Source: Arthrobacter antibioticus
GTDB lineage: Bacteria; Actinomycetota; Actinomycetes; Actinomycetales; Micrococcaceae
Direction: 5' to 3'
Length of the DNA stretch: 64,000 bases
NCBI RefSeq assembly: GCF_030063205.1
Contig: NZ_JASISQ010000002.1
Location: 372,001-436,000 of the forward strand
This document shows, piece by piece, positions 43,145 to 52,406 of the stretch; positions within the stretch are counted from its first letter, which is position 1, and each line of letters starts with the position of its first letter. The notes beneath the pieces are model-generated. The model was not told where the DNA came from, searched no databases, and saw nothing but the letters and a program-made list of their open reading frames with translations. Made by a program: the position numbers and the translations under genes.

Positions 43145-43962
43145 AATATGTAGTGGGGTACCGGCCCGATGAGCGTGGCACTGACGCCATCGCCCTTGCC
43201 GGGGTCATCGCAACAACCCAGGGTGCTGAGTTGCATTTGGTCAACGTGGTCCATGGCAAAAAGACGGCAGATGCAGACCTGGAAAAACATGCGCTGTCCA
43301 TGGTGCCGGACGGCGTCACGGCAACCTTTTCCACACGGGTTGCCGACTCTTTTGTGCATGGTCTCATTGATGCGGCGAAAGAAGACAAGGCGGTGCTGAT
43401 AGTTGTCGGGGCGGCAAGCAATGGTCTTTTCAAGCGCTTCACGGTGGGTTCGGTGGCAAACGGGTTATTGCATGCCTCTCCGGTCCCGGTGGCCCTCGCC
43501 CCGCGAGGCTACAACCGCAGGGACCCGCTGACACGGCTAACAGTTATGACAGGCATGCGTGAGGGCTGGCAGGCGGTGCTCGAGGTCGGAACAACTGCGG
43601 CGCAGCGGCGGCACGTGCCGCTGCGGCTGGTTTCCGTAGTTGAAATTGATCAAACCAAACAGTCCGATTTTGATCTTGACAACGCCCTGAGCCCGGCCAA
43701 ACAACACGTAAATACTGTCCTGAAAGCGGCCGCGGCTAAACTCCCGGCAAATACTGTCACAGTGACATTGGCCCATGGCCGCAACATTGAAGAAGCCGTA
43801 GATGGGATTGGTTGGAAGTCCGGGGAACTTGTTATTGTGGGCTCCAGCCGTCTGGCTGAGAACAGAAAAATCTTCCTTGGCTCTACCGCTAACAAGATAT
43901 TACGCTCGCTACCCGTGCCCATGGTTGTGGTGCCACGAGACTTCCAATCGCAGGGAATCTAA
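43141..43962 (+). CDS. Universal stress protein, two UspA domains
   Basis: 273 residues with two tandem Usp domains. Domain 1 ends with VVGAASNGLFKRFTVGSVAN; domain 2 with VIVGSSRLAENRKIFLGSTA. Both fit the G-x2-G-x9-G-[ST] ATP-binding pattern, domain 2 more clearly (GSSRLAENRKIFLGSTA). Such proteins bind ATP and modulate stress tolerance. ATG 43141 overlaps the copy B stop and has GAAGGG upstream, so it is translated with the membrane pair. Confidence 0.85.
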   Translation: MKYVVGYRPDERGTDAIALAGVIATTQGAELHLVNVVHGKKTADADLEKHALSMVPDGVTATFSTRVADSFVHGLIDAAKEDKAVLIVVGAASNGLFKRFTVGSVANGLLHASPVPVALAPRGYNRRDPLTRLTVMTGMREGWQAVLEVGTTAAQRRHVPLRLVSVVEIDQTKQSDFDLDNALSPAKQHVNTVLKAAAAKLPANTVTVTLAHGRNIEEAVDGIGWKSGELVIVGSSRLAENRKIFLGSTANKILRSLPVPMVVVPRDFQSQGI

Positions 43963-43991
43963 GGCGCGGATACAAACCTGCTTCCCCTGCC

Positions 43992-44024
43992 AGCTAGGCT
44001 GCGGCATACTTCCGCAGCCTAGCT
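43992..44024. terminator. Hairpin overlapping the rarD stop codon
   Basis: 13-base perfect arms (43992-44004 and 44012-44024) around a 7-base loop, between the convergent universal stress and rarD genes. The hairpin contains the rarD stop. No T-run follows on either strand, so terminator function is uncertain. Confidence 0.45.
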
Positions 44025-44980
44025 GTCCGGCTATATGACAGAAGCATGTCTGTGATGAGGATGGCCAGGGCCGCCCAAACTATGCCGAAACCAATCCACC
44101 GGGCGTTGCTCATATGTTCACCCAACAAGGTGATGGCAATGACGAACTGTATCAACGGGGTCATGAACTGAAGCAGCCCTATCCCTGTCATTGACAACCG
44201 GCTGGCGGAAGCCCCGAAGAACACCAGCGGAACGGTAGTGGCAATTCCGGTTGAGGCAAGTAACCAAAAGTGGCCAGCGCCCAGACCCGTCAGAGTTGCC
44301 TGACCCATGAGTGTCACAACAATCATGGCGGCGATAGCCAGTGGACTCAGAACAGCTGTTTCAATGCTCAGGCTGGTTATTGCGTCAACTTTGCCTCCGA
44401 CCCTGTTTTTGACAAATCCATAGCTCCCAAAGCTAAAAGCCAATACCAGCGCAATCCATGGCAGCTTGCCGTAGCTAAAGGTCAACACCACAACGGCGGC
44501 AAACCCAACACCCATGGCCACCCACTGCAAGGGCCGGAGTTTTTCCTTCAGAACCACAACGCCTATCAAGACTGAAACGAGCGGGTTGATGAAGTAGCCA
44601 AGAGAGGCTTCGATGGTGTGGCCCGTGGTGACGGCAAAAACGTACGTCAGCCAGTTGACAGCTATCAACAGTCCGGCAATCGTCAAAGTACCCATGGTGC
44701 GTCTGCTCTTGATGGCTACGCCAATCTTTGCCCATCCGCGGCTAACTGTGATGATCAGGGCACAAAAGACCACCGACCAGACAACGCGGTTGGCGACGAT
44801 TTCAATGCTGTTGGCGGGGATGAGCAAGATGAAATAAACGGGCATCATGCCCCACAGACCGTAGGCAGAAAAGCCGTACAGCGTCCCAGTGGCACTTTTT
44901 GATCTGGCCGGTTTACCCGTCTTCAAACGCTTACGGGGATGGGGTGTTGTTTGGGGTTCGCTAAGGGTCACAACCCTCAT
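43994..44980 (-). CDS. rarD: RarD-type EamA permease
   Basis: 328 residues, ten hydrophobic segments in two EamA halves. ASLGYFINPLVSVLIGVVVL is the RarD diagnostic motif, preceded by LYGFSAYGLWGMMPVYFILL. Family members are putative metabolite or drug exporters (chloramphenicol-sensitivity protein RarD in E. coli). ATG 44980 is taken as start; 57 further codons upstream are Cys-rich and not conserved-looking. It is divergent from the second ferredoxin reductase with about 270 bases between starts. Confidence 0.85.
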   Translation of the reverse strand: MRVVTLSEPQTTPHPRKRLKTGKPARSKSATGTLYGFSAYGLWGMMPVYFILLIPANSIEIVANRVVWSVVFCALIITVSRGWAKIGVAIKSRRTMGTLTIAGLLIAVNWLTYVFAVTTGHTIEASLGYFINPLVSVLIGVVVLKEKLRPLQWVAMGVGFAAVVVLTFSYGKLPWIALVLAFSFGSYGFVKNRVGGKVDAITSLSIETAVLSPLAIAAMIVVTLMGQATLTGLGAGHFWLLASTGIATTVPLVFFGASASRLSMTGIGLLQFMTPLIQFVIAITLLGEHMSNARWIGFGIVWAALAILITDMLLSYSRTARLRKYAAA

Positions 44981-45249
44981 AACAACACTGATGCAGAATA
45001 TAATCCATATCCACTTGGCAACGATTGGACGGTTTGTTATCCCCAAGACTTTGCAAATACAACGTTTGCCTGCATCGCAAGCGGTGCAGGGTCTCGGTGA
45101 GTGTTTGATCACTTTCAATCTCTGACACTTACAGAGCTCGCGTATTCGCAATTAGACTACTTAAGTGGCGCTTAATTAGCGCTTCCATGTGTAACAGTTG
45201 ATGCAGTCGTGTTTCTTGTTGCGATTCACAGTTCGGAAGGACTCCTTTC

Positions 45250-46665
45250 TTGGCTAACTTGAGCGCCACCCGCCCATTCCGCGTCGCCATCATTGGCTCT
45301 GGCCCGGCCGGCGTCTATGCGGCAGATATATTGACGAAGTCTCAGGAAGTTTCTGGCGGCGACGTTCAAGTCAGCATCGATATTTTTGAGTCCCAGCCGG
45401 CCCCCTACGGCCTGATCCGCTACGGTGTGGCCCCAGACCACCCTCGGATCAAGGGCATCATGAATGCCCTCCACAAGGTTTTGGACCGTGGCGATATTCG
45501 CTTCTTCGGCAATGTCAGCTACGGTCGCGACCTCACGCTTTCAGACCTTCGCTCCTTTTACGACGCCGTTATCTTTGCCACGGGTGCCACCAAAGACACG
45601 GTGCTTGAGGTCCCAGGCGTAGATCTTGACGGTTCTTATGGCGGTGCCGACTTTGTCTCTTGGTATGACGGACATCCCGATGTTGGACGTGACTGGCCCT
45701 TGACCGCAAAAGAAATCGCCGTCATAGGCAATGGCAATGTGGCACTTGATGTGGCTCGTGTGCTCTCCAAACATGCCGACGACATGCTTGTTACCGAAAT
45801 CCCTGACAACGTGTACGCGGGGTTAAAAGCTTCCCCCGTCACTGATGTGCACATTTTTGGCCGTCGTGGTCCGGCCCAAGTTAAATTCACACCATTGGAG
45901 TTGCGCGAACTCTCCCATTCACGCGATGTGGACATTGTTCTTTACGACGAAGACTTTGACTTTGATGAAGCCTCAGATGCAGCCATTAAAACCAACAATC
46001 AAGTCAAGATCATGGTTAACACGCTGACCAATTGGCTAGCTGAAGAACACGATGAAACCCGGGTCCCGGCGTCACGTCGCCTGCACCTGCATTTTCTGCA
46101 CACACCCGTAGAAATCGTTGGCACCAACGGTCACGTCTCAGGCATCCGGTTCGAACGCAACGAACTCGATGGCACTGGAAACGTCAGGGGTACCGGGGAG
46201 TTCATTGACTATCCCGTGCAAGCCGTTTACCGCGCTGTGGGCTATTTTGGTTCTGAGCTTCCGGACATCGATTTTGATACTCGCCGCGGAGTTATCCCGA
46301 ACCGCGGTGGACGCGTGGTGGGCGCTGACGGCACTGAAGTACCCGGGCTTTACGCGACGGGCTGGATCAAGCGTGGTCCGGTTGGACTGATTGGCAGCAC
46401 CAAAGGGGATGCGCTGGAGACCATTGGCTGCCTGTTGGAAGATAGACTAAACCTTCCGGTTGCGCAGCATCCAGGCGAAGCTGAAATTGTGGATTTACTG
46501 GAGTCACGTGGAATCGAATTCACCACCTGGGAGGGCTGGAACAAACTCGATGCGCATGAGAAGCACCTGGGCACCAGCTACGTCCCGGCGGCCGGGGTTG
46601 AAGTCACACGCGAACGGGTTAAAGTTGTGGATCGCGAGCAGATGGTGAACATTTCCAAGAAGTAG
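45250..46665 (+). CDS. FprA-type ferredoxin-NADP+ reductase (copy 2)
   Basis: 471 residues, same family and domain order as the gene at 34704: VAIIGSGPAGVYAADIL, PAPYGLIRYGVAPDHPRIKG, IAVIGNGNVALDVARVL, GWIKRGPVGLIGSTKGDA. Most positions in these blocks are identical between the two copies. It differs by a shorter N-terminus and a short acidic loop (EEHDETRVPASRR). TTG 45250 is used because GGAAGGA lies eight bases upstream. It stands alone, so its ferredoxin partner is not indicated by context. It may serve general or oxidative-stress redox supply. Confidence 0.9.
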   Translation: MANLSATRPFRVAIIGSGPAGVYAADILTKSQEVSGGDVQVSIDIFESQPAPYGLIRYGVAPDHPRIKGIMNALHKVLDRGDIRFFGNVSYGRDLTLSDLRSFYDAVIFATGATKDTVLEVPGVDLDGSYGGADFVSWYDGHPDVGRDWPLTAKEIAVIGNGNVALDVARVLSKHADDMLVTEIPDNVYAGLKASPVTDVHIFGRRGPAQVKFTPLELRELSHSRDVDIVLYDEDFDFDEASDAAIKTNNQVKIMVNTLTNWLAEEHDETRVPASRRLHLHFLHTPVEIVGTNGHVSGIRFERNELDGTGNVRGTGEFIDYPVQAVYRAVGYFGSELPDIDFDTRRGVIPNRGGRVVGADGTEVPGLYATGWIKRGPVGLIGSTKGDALETIGCLLEDRLNLPVAQHPGEAEIVDLLESRGIEFTTWEGWNKLDAHEKHLGTSYVPAAGVEVTRERVKVVDREQMVNISKK

Positions 46666-46784
46666 ACCAAAAGTATGAACCGCGAGTCTCATGTTGTATG
46701 AAGAAATACGTAGAATACACTCGGTTTGGTAAGGATTCGCTCTTGTTAGCGGGTTCCAAAGCACCTGAGGATTAAGCGGTTTTT

Positions 46785-48293
46785 ATGAATTTGTTCCGAA
46801 CTAAATCTATCGAACTCTCCCTGGCTGATGCCGAGGAACCAGGCCACAAACTCAAGCGAACCTTGACAACGTGGGACCTGATGATCATGGGAATCGCTGT
46901 GGCTGTTGGAGCCGGCATTTTCTCAGTCGGGGCGCAGGCTGCAGCCCACCATTCGGGCCCAGCTGTCACTGTTTCCTTCGTTTTGGCGGCAGTCACCTGT
47001 GCTCTGGCGATCATGTGTTACGCAGAATTCGCTACCGCGATCCCCGTCGCCGGCAGTGCCTACGTTTTTACCTACGCCACAGTAGGTGAACTTCTGGCAT
47101 GGATCATAGGCTGGAACTTGATCTTGGAACTGCTCATGGCCGCGTCCGTAATTGCCAAATACTGGGGTATTTATCTGAGCAATTTCTTCGAAGCGGTGAA
47201 CCTGAATATCCCTTCCAACTTTGCCGTGGGACCACTTACGGTTTTTTGGGGGCCACTGGTTGTGGTGGCTGTCTTTACCTTCGTTTTGGTCATGGGCACT
47301 AAGCTGGCCGCGCGTATCAATAACGTCTTCACGTTGATCAAAATCGGCATAGTTCTCTTCGTGATTGTGGTTGGTTTCTTTTACGTCAAAGTAGAGAACT
47401 ACCAACCCTTTATGCCACCGTCTGAGCCGGCGGCTGCGACAGACACATCGTGGCAGCTGCAACCGTTCCTTTCGCTTCTGACAGGGGCTGAACCGGCCAT
47501 GTATGGCTTCGCCGGAATTATTTCCGGGGCAGCCTTAGTGTTCTTTGCCTTCATCGGGTTTGACGTTGTAGCAACGAGCGCTGAAGAGGTTAAAAACCCG
47601 GCAAAAACACTTCCGCGTGGTATCTTCGCCGGTCTGGCCGTTGTGACAGTCTTGTACATCCTTGTCACTCTCGCGGTGACAGGCATGGTCTCCTATAAAG
47701 ATCTGGCCGCCGTAGCCGAACCGTCTTTGTCCACAGCGTTTTCTTTGGTAGGTGCTGAATGGGCAGTAGTCATCATTTCGTTGGGCTCACTGATTGGTCT
47801 CACAACTGTCATCATGGTGCTCCTTATGGGCCTGGCTCGCGTCATGATGGCTATGAGCCGCGACGGGCTGTTGCCACGTGGACTGAGTAAGACCTCGGAT
47901 AAACATGCAACTCCTGCCCGTACACAGATCCTCAGCGGCGTCTTTGTGGCGATTCTGGCCGGGTTCACTCCTGTTGAACTGCTCAGTGAAATGATCAATA
48001 TCGGAACTCTTAGCGCTTTTGTGATGGTCAGCATCGGTATATTGGTTCTTCGGCGCAAGCGCCCCGACCTTAAACCCGCTTTCCGTGTCCCTTTTGGACC
48101 TGTCATCCCCATTCTGTCCACCCTGCTGTGCATTTACCTGATGCTGAACCTAGCCACACTCACCTGGGTGTTTTTCGCGATCTGGCTGGGCGTGGGTCTG
48201 GTGTTTTACTTCAGCTACGGCCATTGGAATTCGCGTCTTGGCCGTGAGCAAGCCAAAGAAAAAATACAGACTGACTTGGACAAAGTGGACTAG
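46785..48293 (+). CDS. APC-family amino-acid permease
   Basis: 502 residues, about twelve hydrophobic segments. The family blocks are LTTWDLMIMGIAVAVGAGIF after a KRTL element, VAGSAYVFTYATVGELLAW, GFDVVATSAEEVKNPAKTLP, and SRDGLLPRGLS. The pattern fits cationic amino-acid transporters of the YfnA/CAT type. The substrate is not certain. ATG 46785 has GAGGA upstream at a slightly long spacing. Possible link with the GABA locus is only by proximity (about 6 kb). Confidence 0.85.
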   Translation: MNLFRTKSIELSLADAEEPGHKLKRTLTTWDLMIMGIAVAVGAGIFSVGAQAAAHHSGPAVTVSFVLAAVTCALAIMCYAEFATAIPVAGSAYVFTYATVGELLAWIIGWNLILELLMAASVIAKYWGIYLSNFFEAVNLNIPSNFAVGPLTVFWGPLVVVAVFTFVLVMGTKLAARINNVFTLIKIGIVLFVIVVGFFYVKVENYQPFMPPSEPAAATDTSWQLQPFLSLLTGAEPAMYGFAGIISGAALVFFAFIGFDVVATSAEEVKNPAKTLPRGIFAGLAVVTVLYILVTLAVTGMVSYKDLAAVAEPSLSTAFSLVGAEWAVVIISLGSLIGLTTVIMVLLMGLARVMMAMSRDGLLPRGLSKTSDKHATPARTQILSGVFVAILAGFTPVELLSEMINIGTLSAFVMVSIGILVLRRKRPDLKPAFRVPFGPVIPILSTLLCIYLMLNLATLTWVFFAIWLGVGLVFYFSYGHWNSRLGREQAKEKIQTDLDKVD

Positions 48294-48306
48294 TCAGGGC
48301 ACCTGC

Positions 48307-49101
48307 ATGAGTGGATTCAAAGAAAAACCTGATCGATCTCCCAAAGTGCTGGCGGACGTGGCACCGGAGTCACTGTTGCTACTAGGGGCCGGCAGTGCAA
48401 TATTGTTGCAGCTGGCCAATCCTGCTGTGGGTTACGGGGTGGCACGACATTCAAATTTTGCGGCCGATCCGCTGAAGCGACTGCATGGCACGTTGAGCTA
48501 CATTTACGCCCTCAGCAACGGCACTCCGGCGCAACGAAAGCACGTACAACAACAGGTTCAGCGAGCCCACCTTCCCGTGAAGTCTGCGGCCGGTGCGGGG
48601 AACCCCGCTTATAACAGTGCTGATCCGGCCCTGCAATTATGGGTTGCCGCCACACTTTACAAGTCAGCGGCGCAAACGTACGATTCCATATTTCCCGCAC
48701 TGGATGCTCGTGATGGCGAATCTGTGTATCTTAGTTACTCGGTGCTGGGGACGGCGTTGGGAATGCCTGCGCAGCTGTGGCCTGGCTCAACCGCCGACTT
48801 TGCCGAGTACTGGGCACAGCAGCTTGGGCAACTCAGCGTTGATGAAACAGTCCGGGAAGTTGCAAGGGAACTACTCGCCGCCAAACATGCACCGTTGTGG
48901 ATCAAGGTAATCATGCCGGTGGCTCGTTTTCTGACCATCGGATTTCTGCCTCCTGCCGTGCGCCAAATGTATGGCTTCAACTGGTCGCCACGGAAGGACA
49001 AATATTTGCGGCTCTCACTAAGGGCGGCAGCGCTTCTGGCGCGAATTACCCCGCGATGGATCCGGCACTCCCCGATGCGCTACTACCTCAAACGCATCTG
49101 A
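48307..49101 (+). CDS. MpaB-like oxygenase-domain protein (DUF2236)
   Basis: 264 residues. ESLLLLGAGSAILLQLANPA, then ARHSNFAADPLKRLHGTLSY and LWVAATLYKSAAQTYDSIF are typical of the heme-binding DUF2236 family that includes MpaB and latex-clearing protein. Family knowledge suggests a b-type heme oxygenase; the substrate is unknown. The start ATG 48307 is 14 bases after the permease stop and the frame upstream lies inside that gene. It may be co-transcribed with the permease. Confidence 0.78.
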   Translation: MSGFKEKPDRSPKVLADVAPESLLLLGAGSAILLQLANPAVGYGVARHSNFAADPLKRLHGTLSYIYALSNGTPAQRKHVQQQVQRAHLPVKSAAGAGNPAYNSADPALQLWVAATLYKSAAQTYDSIFPALDARDGESVYLSYSVLGTALGMPAQLWPGSTADFAEYWAQQLGQLSVDETVREVARELLAAKHAPLWIKVIMPVARFLTIGFLPPAVRQMYGFNWSPRKDKYLRLSLRAAALLARITPRWIRHSPMRYYLKRI

Positions 49102-49171
49102 GCGGCCAGGAGAGAGTGCCTAGTCCCTATGCTCTGCGCCATCGCAGCACCTGGCCCGTGGTGCAAAGCGG

Positions 49172-49807
49172 TCACGGCGCAGCGAAACGAATGATCCAAT
49201 CTATAAGTGGACGCAATTGATCCCAGAGCGCGCTTATGTGTTCCTTCGCCGCCACACTTTCTAACCATTCCGGAGTACCCAAGGCAACGGAAGCGCTGAG
49301 CGTTTTGTGTTTCAGTAGCTCCTGTCGAGGATGATCTTTGGGGAATCCGCGCGGCACGGTCGCCAGCGTTTGTCCCTCGATTTGCAGGCCGGCAGCAACG
49401 AGATCTGCAGTGAGCTTCGCCAGTAACTTTCCGCTCACCGAGGCTTCCACGGCACTACGGTACCGGGACAACTGTGCCGGTGCGAAGGAGTGGTAACCAC
49501 CTCCCACCTCGAGCCCGCCAGCACCGAGCTGCAAATAAAATCCCACCCCTTCGTAGTGAGAAATGAACAGTCCCTGTGTTGTTTTATAGGGCTCCGCGTT
49601 GGCTGAAAACCGCATGTCCTTGTATGGGCGGAAGATTTTTCCTGAACCGAATCGTGGCTCAAGCTCACGGAGGAGTGCTGCTAAGGGGGCCACAACAACC
49701 TCGTCATAAGTGGCTTTATGACTGGCCCACCACTGGCGGTTGTTATTCTGCTGAAGATCGCCATAGAAGTCCAACGCCGCCTCGGGAATGCCAGTGAAAG
49801 TATCCAT
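49172..49807 (-). CDS. DUF2461 / TIGR02453 family protein
   Basis: 211 residues. ALDFYGDLQQNNNRQWWASH at the N-terminus, then FRPYKDMRFSANAEPYKTT and the GVGFYLQLGAGGLEVGGGY block are diagnostic of DUF2461. Function is not known. ATG 49807 lies six bases after TAGGCT on the minus strand, which indicates a leaderless transcript. It converges with the MpaB-like gene. Confidence 0.83.
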   Translation of the reverse strand: MDTFTGIPEAALDFYGDLQQNNNRQWWASHKATYDEVVVAPLAALLRELEPRFGSGKIFRPYKDMRFSANAEPYKTTQGLFISHYEGVGFYLQLGAGGLEVGGGYHSFAPAQLSRYRSAVEASVSGKLLAKLTADLVAAGLQIEGQTLATVPRGFPKDHPRQELLKHKTLSASVALGTPEWLESVAAKEHISALWDQLRPLIDWIIRFAAP

Positions 49808-49813
49808 AAATCA

Positions 49814-49819
49814 AGCCTA
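49814..49819 (-). promoter_or_regulatory. -10 element of leaderless DUF2461 promoter
   Basis: Minus-strand TAGGCT, six bases (TGATTT), then ATG 49807. Confidence 0.65.
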
Positions 49820-49923
49820 AAGTGGCGGGCTAACGGTCACTAGGGCGCTACGAACTTCTGTGGACACATGCCTGATTTCATTGGCTGTGGAGGAATCACG
49901 CGGCAACCTTAGGACGGCCTAAC

Positions 49924-49936
49924 TGGACTGAGTCCA
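49924..49936. promoter_or_regulatory. Candidate Fur-type operator
   Basis: TGGACTGAGTCCA is a perfect 13-base palindrome 10 bases upstream of the fur gene's -10-like GATAGT (49947-49952), covering the expected spacer and -35 zone. Autoregulation by the peroxide/iron sensor is a plausible reading. Confidence 0.4.
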
Positions 49937-49958
49937 AAAAGGGGGCGATAGTTGACAC

Positions 49959-50423
49959 ATGGTCACCAAAGCGCAGTCGGAAGAGATGTTGCGAGCAGTT
50001 TCACTGCGCGTGACACGCCCCCGACTTGCGGTTTTGGAAGCTGTTAGCTCCAACCCGCACGCCGACGCCGACACCATCATTGGTGAGGTTAGGAGCGTGT
50101 TGGGCAGCGTTTCCAAGCAGGCCGTCTACGACGTCTTGGCAGTCCTTGTCGAGTCAAACTTGGTGCACCGCATTGAACCAGCAGGATCGCCGGCGCGATT
50201 CGAAACGCGGGTGGGGGACAATCACCACCACGTCGTGTGCCGAACCTGTGGGGACATTGCCGACGTCGACTGCGCTGTCGGCCACGCACCTTGTTTGCAC
50301 GCCTCTAACAACCACGGTTTCAGCATTGATGAAGCCGAGGTCATCTACTGGGGCACTTGCCCGGACTGCGCAAGCAAAAGACTTTTGAATGAACAAGATC
50401 TCACTACCGCAAGGAGCGAATAG
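49959..50423 (+). CDS. Fur-family regulator (catalase-linked, FurA-like)
   Basis: 154 residues. Winged helix with [35 protein letters not shown] recognition helix, a histidine cluster [12 protein letters not shown] and a second CPDC pair, giving CxxC metal sites. Linked to katA six bases downstream, it resembles actinobacterial FurA/CatR sensors that repress catalase until peroxide. GATAGT lies six bases before ATG 49959, again the leaderless geometry with one mismatch in the hexamer. A palindrome at 49924 may be its operator. Confidence 0.87.
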   Translation: MVTKAQSEEMLRAVSLRVTRPRLAVLEAVSSNPHADADTIIGEVRSVLGSVSKQAVYDVLAVLVESNLVHRIEPAGSPARFETRVGDNHHHVVCRTCGDIADVDCAVGHAPCLHASNNHGFSIDEAEVIYWGTCPDCASKRLLNEQDLTTARSE

Positions 50424-50428
50424 TAAAC

Positions 50429-51928
50429 ATGACTATCGAAAACACCGCGCCGCTGACCACTGCCGCAGGCGCACCAGTTGCCAACAACCAGGACAGCCTC
50501 ACCGCCGGACCCCGTGGTCCCCTGCTGTTGCAGGATGTCTGGTTCCTTGAAAAGCTGGCGCACTTCAGCCGCGAGGTCATCCCCGAGCGTCGCATGCACG
50601 CTAAGGGCTCAGGTGCCTTCGGAACCTTCACGGTCACCAATGACATCTCCAAGTACACCAAGGCGAACATCTTCTCCGAGGTCGGCAAGCAGACTGAAAT
50701 GTTTGCTCGTTTCTCCACCGTTGCCGGTGAGCGCGGTGCAGCCGACGCCGAGCGCGACATCCGCGGCTTCTCGCTGAAGTTCTACACCGATGAGGGAAAC
50801 TGGGACCTGGTGGGCAACAACACCCCCGTGTTCTTCTTCCGCGACCCACTGAAGTTCCCCGACCTGAACCGCGCCGTCAAGCGCGATCCACGCACCAACA
50901 TGCGCAGCGCCGAGAACAACTGGGACTTCTGGACCAACCTGCCCGAATCCCTGCACCAGGTCACGATCGTCATGTCCGAGCGCGGCATCCCCGCCAGCTA
51001 CCGCCACATGCACGGCTTCGGCTCACACACCTTCTCCCTGATCAACGCCGAAGGCGAGCGTTTCTGGGTCAAGTTCCACCACCGCACCCAGCAGGGCATC
51101 AAGAACCTGACCGACGCAGAGTCGGCTGCACTGGTTGGTTCGGACCGCGAGTCACACCAGCGCGACCTCTTCGACTCGATCGAGAACGGTGACTTCCCCA
51201 AGTGGAAGCTCATGGTTCAGATCATGCCTGAAGCGGACGCCGAGACGTACAAGTACCATCCGTTTGACCTCACCAAGGTCTGGAGCAAGGAAGACTACCC
51301 GCTGATCGAGGTTGGCGAGTGGGAGCTGAACCGCAACGCTGAGAACTACCATGCAGACGTTGAGCAGGCTGCTTTCGCACCGGCCAACGTGGTTCCGGGT
51401 ATCAGCTTCTCGCCGGACCGCATGCTTCAGGGCCGCCTGTTCTCCTACGGTGACGCCCAGCGCTACCGCCTCGGTGTCAACCACCACCAGATCCCGGTGA
51501 ACGCACCGAAGAACCCCACTGCCAACACGTACCACCGTGACGGTCAGGGCCGCGTTGATGGCAACCAGGGCCGCACCCCCGGCATTGAGCCGAACTCCTA
51601 CGGCCGCTGGCCCGAGCAGCCTGCGTACGCCGATCCGGCCCAGGCTATTGGCGCGGTTGCCGACCGTTTCAACTTCCGCGAAGACGATGCCAACTACTTC
51701 GAGCAGCCCGGCATCCTGTTCCGCGAGAAGATGGACGACGCCCAGCGCCAGGTGCTCTTTGAGAACACCGCACGCGCCATCGACGGAGCCTCCGAGGCCA
51801 CCGTTGAGCGTCACATCTACAACTGCACCCAGGCAGACCCGGCCTACGGCGCGGGAGTACGTGCGGCCATCGAAGCGCTGCAGGCAGAGAAAATCTCTGC
51901 CGTGGATGTAAACTCAGACGCCGTTTAG
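50429..51928 (+). CDS. katA: Monofunctional heme catalase
   Basis: 499 residues, small-subunit (clade 3) catalase. Catalytic H57 in [13 protein letters not shown] and N130 in [12 protein letters not shown]; proximal heme tyrosine near residue 340 in [14 protein letters not shown]. It decomposes hydrogen peroxide. AAGGAG precedes the ATG. The gene's codon use is strikingly biased toward C/G-ending codons compared with neighbours, as expected of very high expression. It is followed by a strong terminator at 51939. Confidence 0.95.
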   Translation: MTIENTAPLTTAAGAPVANNQDSLTAGPRGPLLLQDVWFLEKLAHFSREVIPERRMHAKGSGAFGTFTVTNDISKYTKANIFSEVGKQTEMFARFSTVAGERGAADAERDIRGFSLKFYTDEGNWDLVGNNTPVFFFRDPLKFPDLNRAVKRDPRTNMRSAENNWDFWTNLPESLHQVTIVMSERGIPASYRHMHGFGSHTFSLINAEGERFWVKFHHRTQQGIKNLTDAESAALVGSDRESHQRDLFDSIENGDFPKWKLMVQIMPEADAETYKYHPFDLTKVWSKEDYPLIEVGEWELNRNAENYHADVEQAAFAPANVVPGISFSPDRMLQGRLFSYGDAQRYRLGVNHHQIPVNAPKNPTANTYHRDGQGRVDGNQGRTPGIEPNSYGRWPEQPAYADPAQAIGAVADRFNFREDDANYFEQPGILFREKMDDAQRQVLFENTARAIDGASEATVERHIYNCTQADPAYGAGVRAAIEALQAEKISAVDVNSDAV

Positions 51929-51938
51929 CAATTCCCTG

Positions 51939-51983
51939 AACTGCCCGGAACAGACCCTTGTGGTCGGTTCCGGGCAGTTTTTT
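51939..51983 (+). terminator. Intrinsic terminator after katA
   Basis: 13-base perfect stem (51939-51951 with 51967-51979), 15-base loop, T-run to 51983. Confidence 0.85.
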
Positions 51984-52019
51984 GTGGGCGCCAGGGTTAC
52001 CTAAGCAGTGCCGCAGGGA

Positions 52020-52406
52020 CTATCCCAGCAGGTGTTCGCGGCCAAACATGGCGGCTGCGGCGCGCGCGGAGGGGGTTCCGGCGTCGAGGTCGGCACCTGC
52101 TGCCACGAGTAACGCAGACACGGCATCCTCGCCTTTGAACAAAGATCCTGCCAGGGGAGACTGGTCCCGGCTGTTGCGGATATCCACATTGGCGCCGCGT
52201 TTGAGCAGCGCGGCTACAGTCTCCGAGGCTCCCTTGTAGGCGGCCAGCATCAGCAAGGTGTTGCCTTCGGGATCCTGGACGTCGATCGCCAGCCCGTGAT
52301 CGAGAAATTCGGCCAGTTCAGTGGTTTTTCCGTCACGGGCCAGATCCATGGCAAGGGCAATGATCCGGGCAGTTTGGTCTTCGTTGAGTGAGGGGTTGTT
52401 GGTCAT
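52020..52406 (-). CDS. Ankyrin-repeat protein next to catalase
   Basis: 128 residues with about three ankyrin repeats: DVQDPEGNTLLMLAAYKG, VDIRNSRDQSPLAGSLFKG, and a partial third ending in AAMFGREHLL. No signal peptide. In some proteobacteria a catalase-linked ankyrin protein (AnkB) supports catalase activity; gene order here (convergent to katA) allows a similar role, but it is only inference. The ATG overlaps the upstream gene's stop (ATGA). TATTGT plus six bases also precedes it, so a separate promoter is possible. Confidence 0.82.
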   Translation of the reverse strand: MTNNPSLNEDQTARIIALAMDLARDGKTTELAEFLDHGLAIDVQDPEGNTLLMLAAYKGASETVAALLKRGANVDIRNSRDQSPLAGSLFKGEDAVSALLVAAGADLDAGTPSARAAAAMFGREHLLG

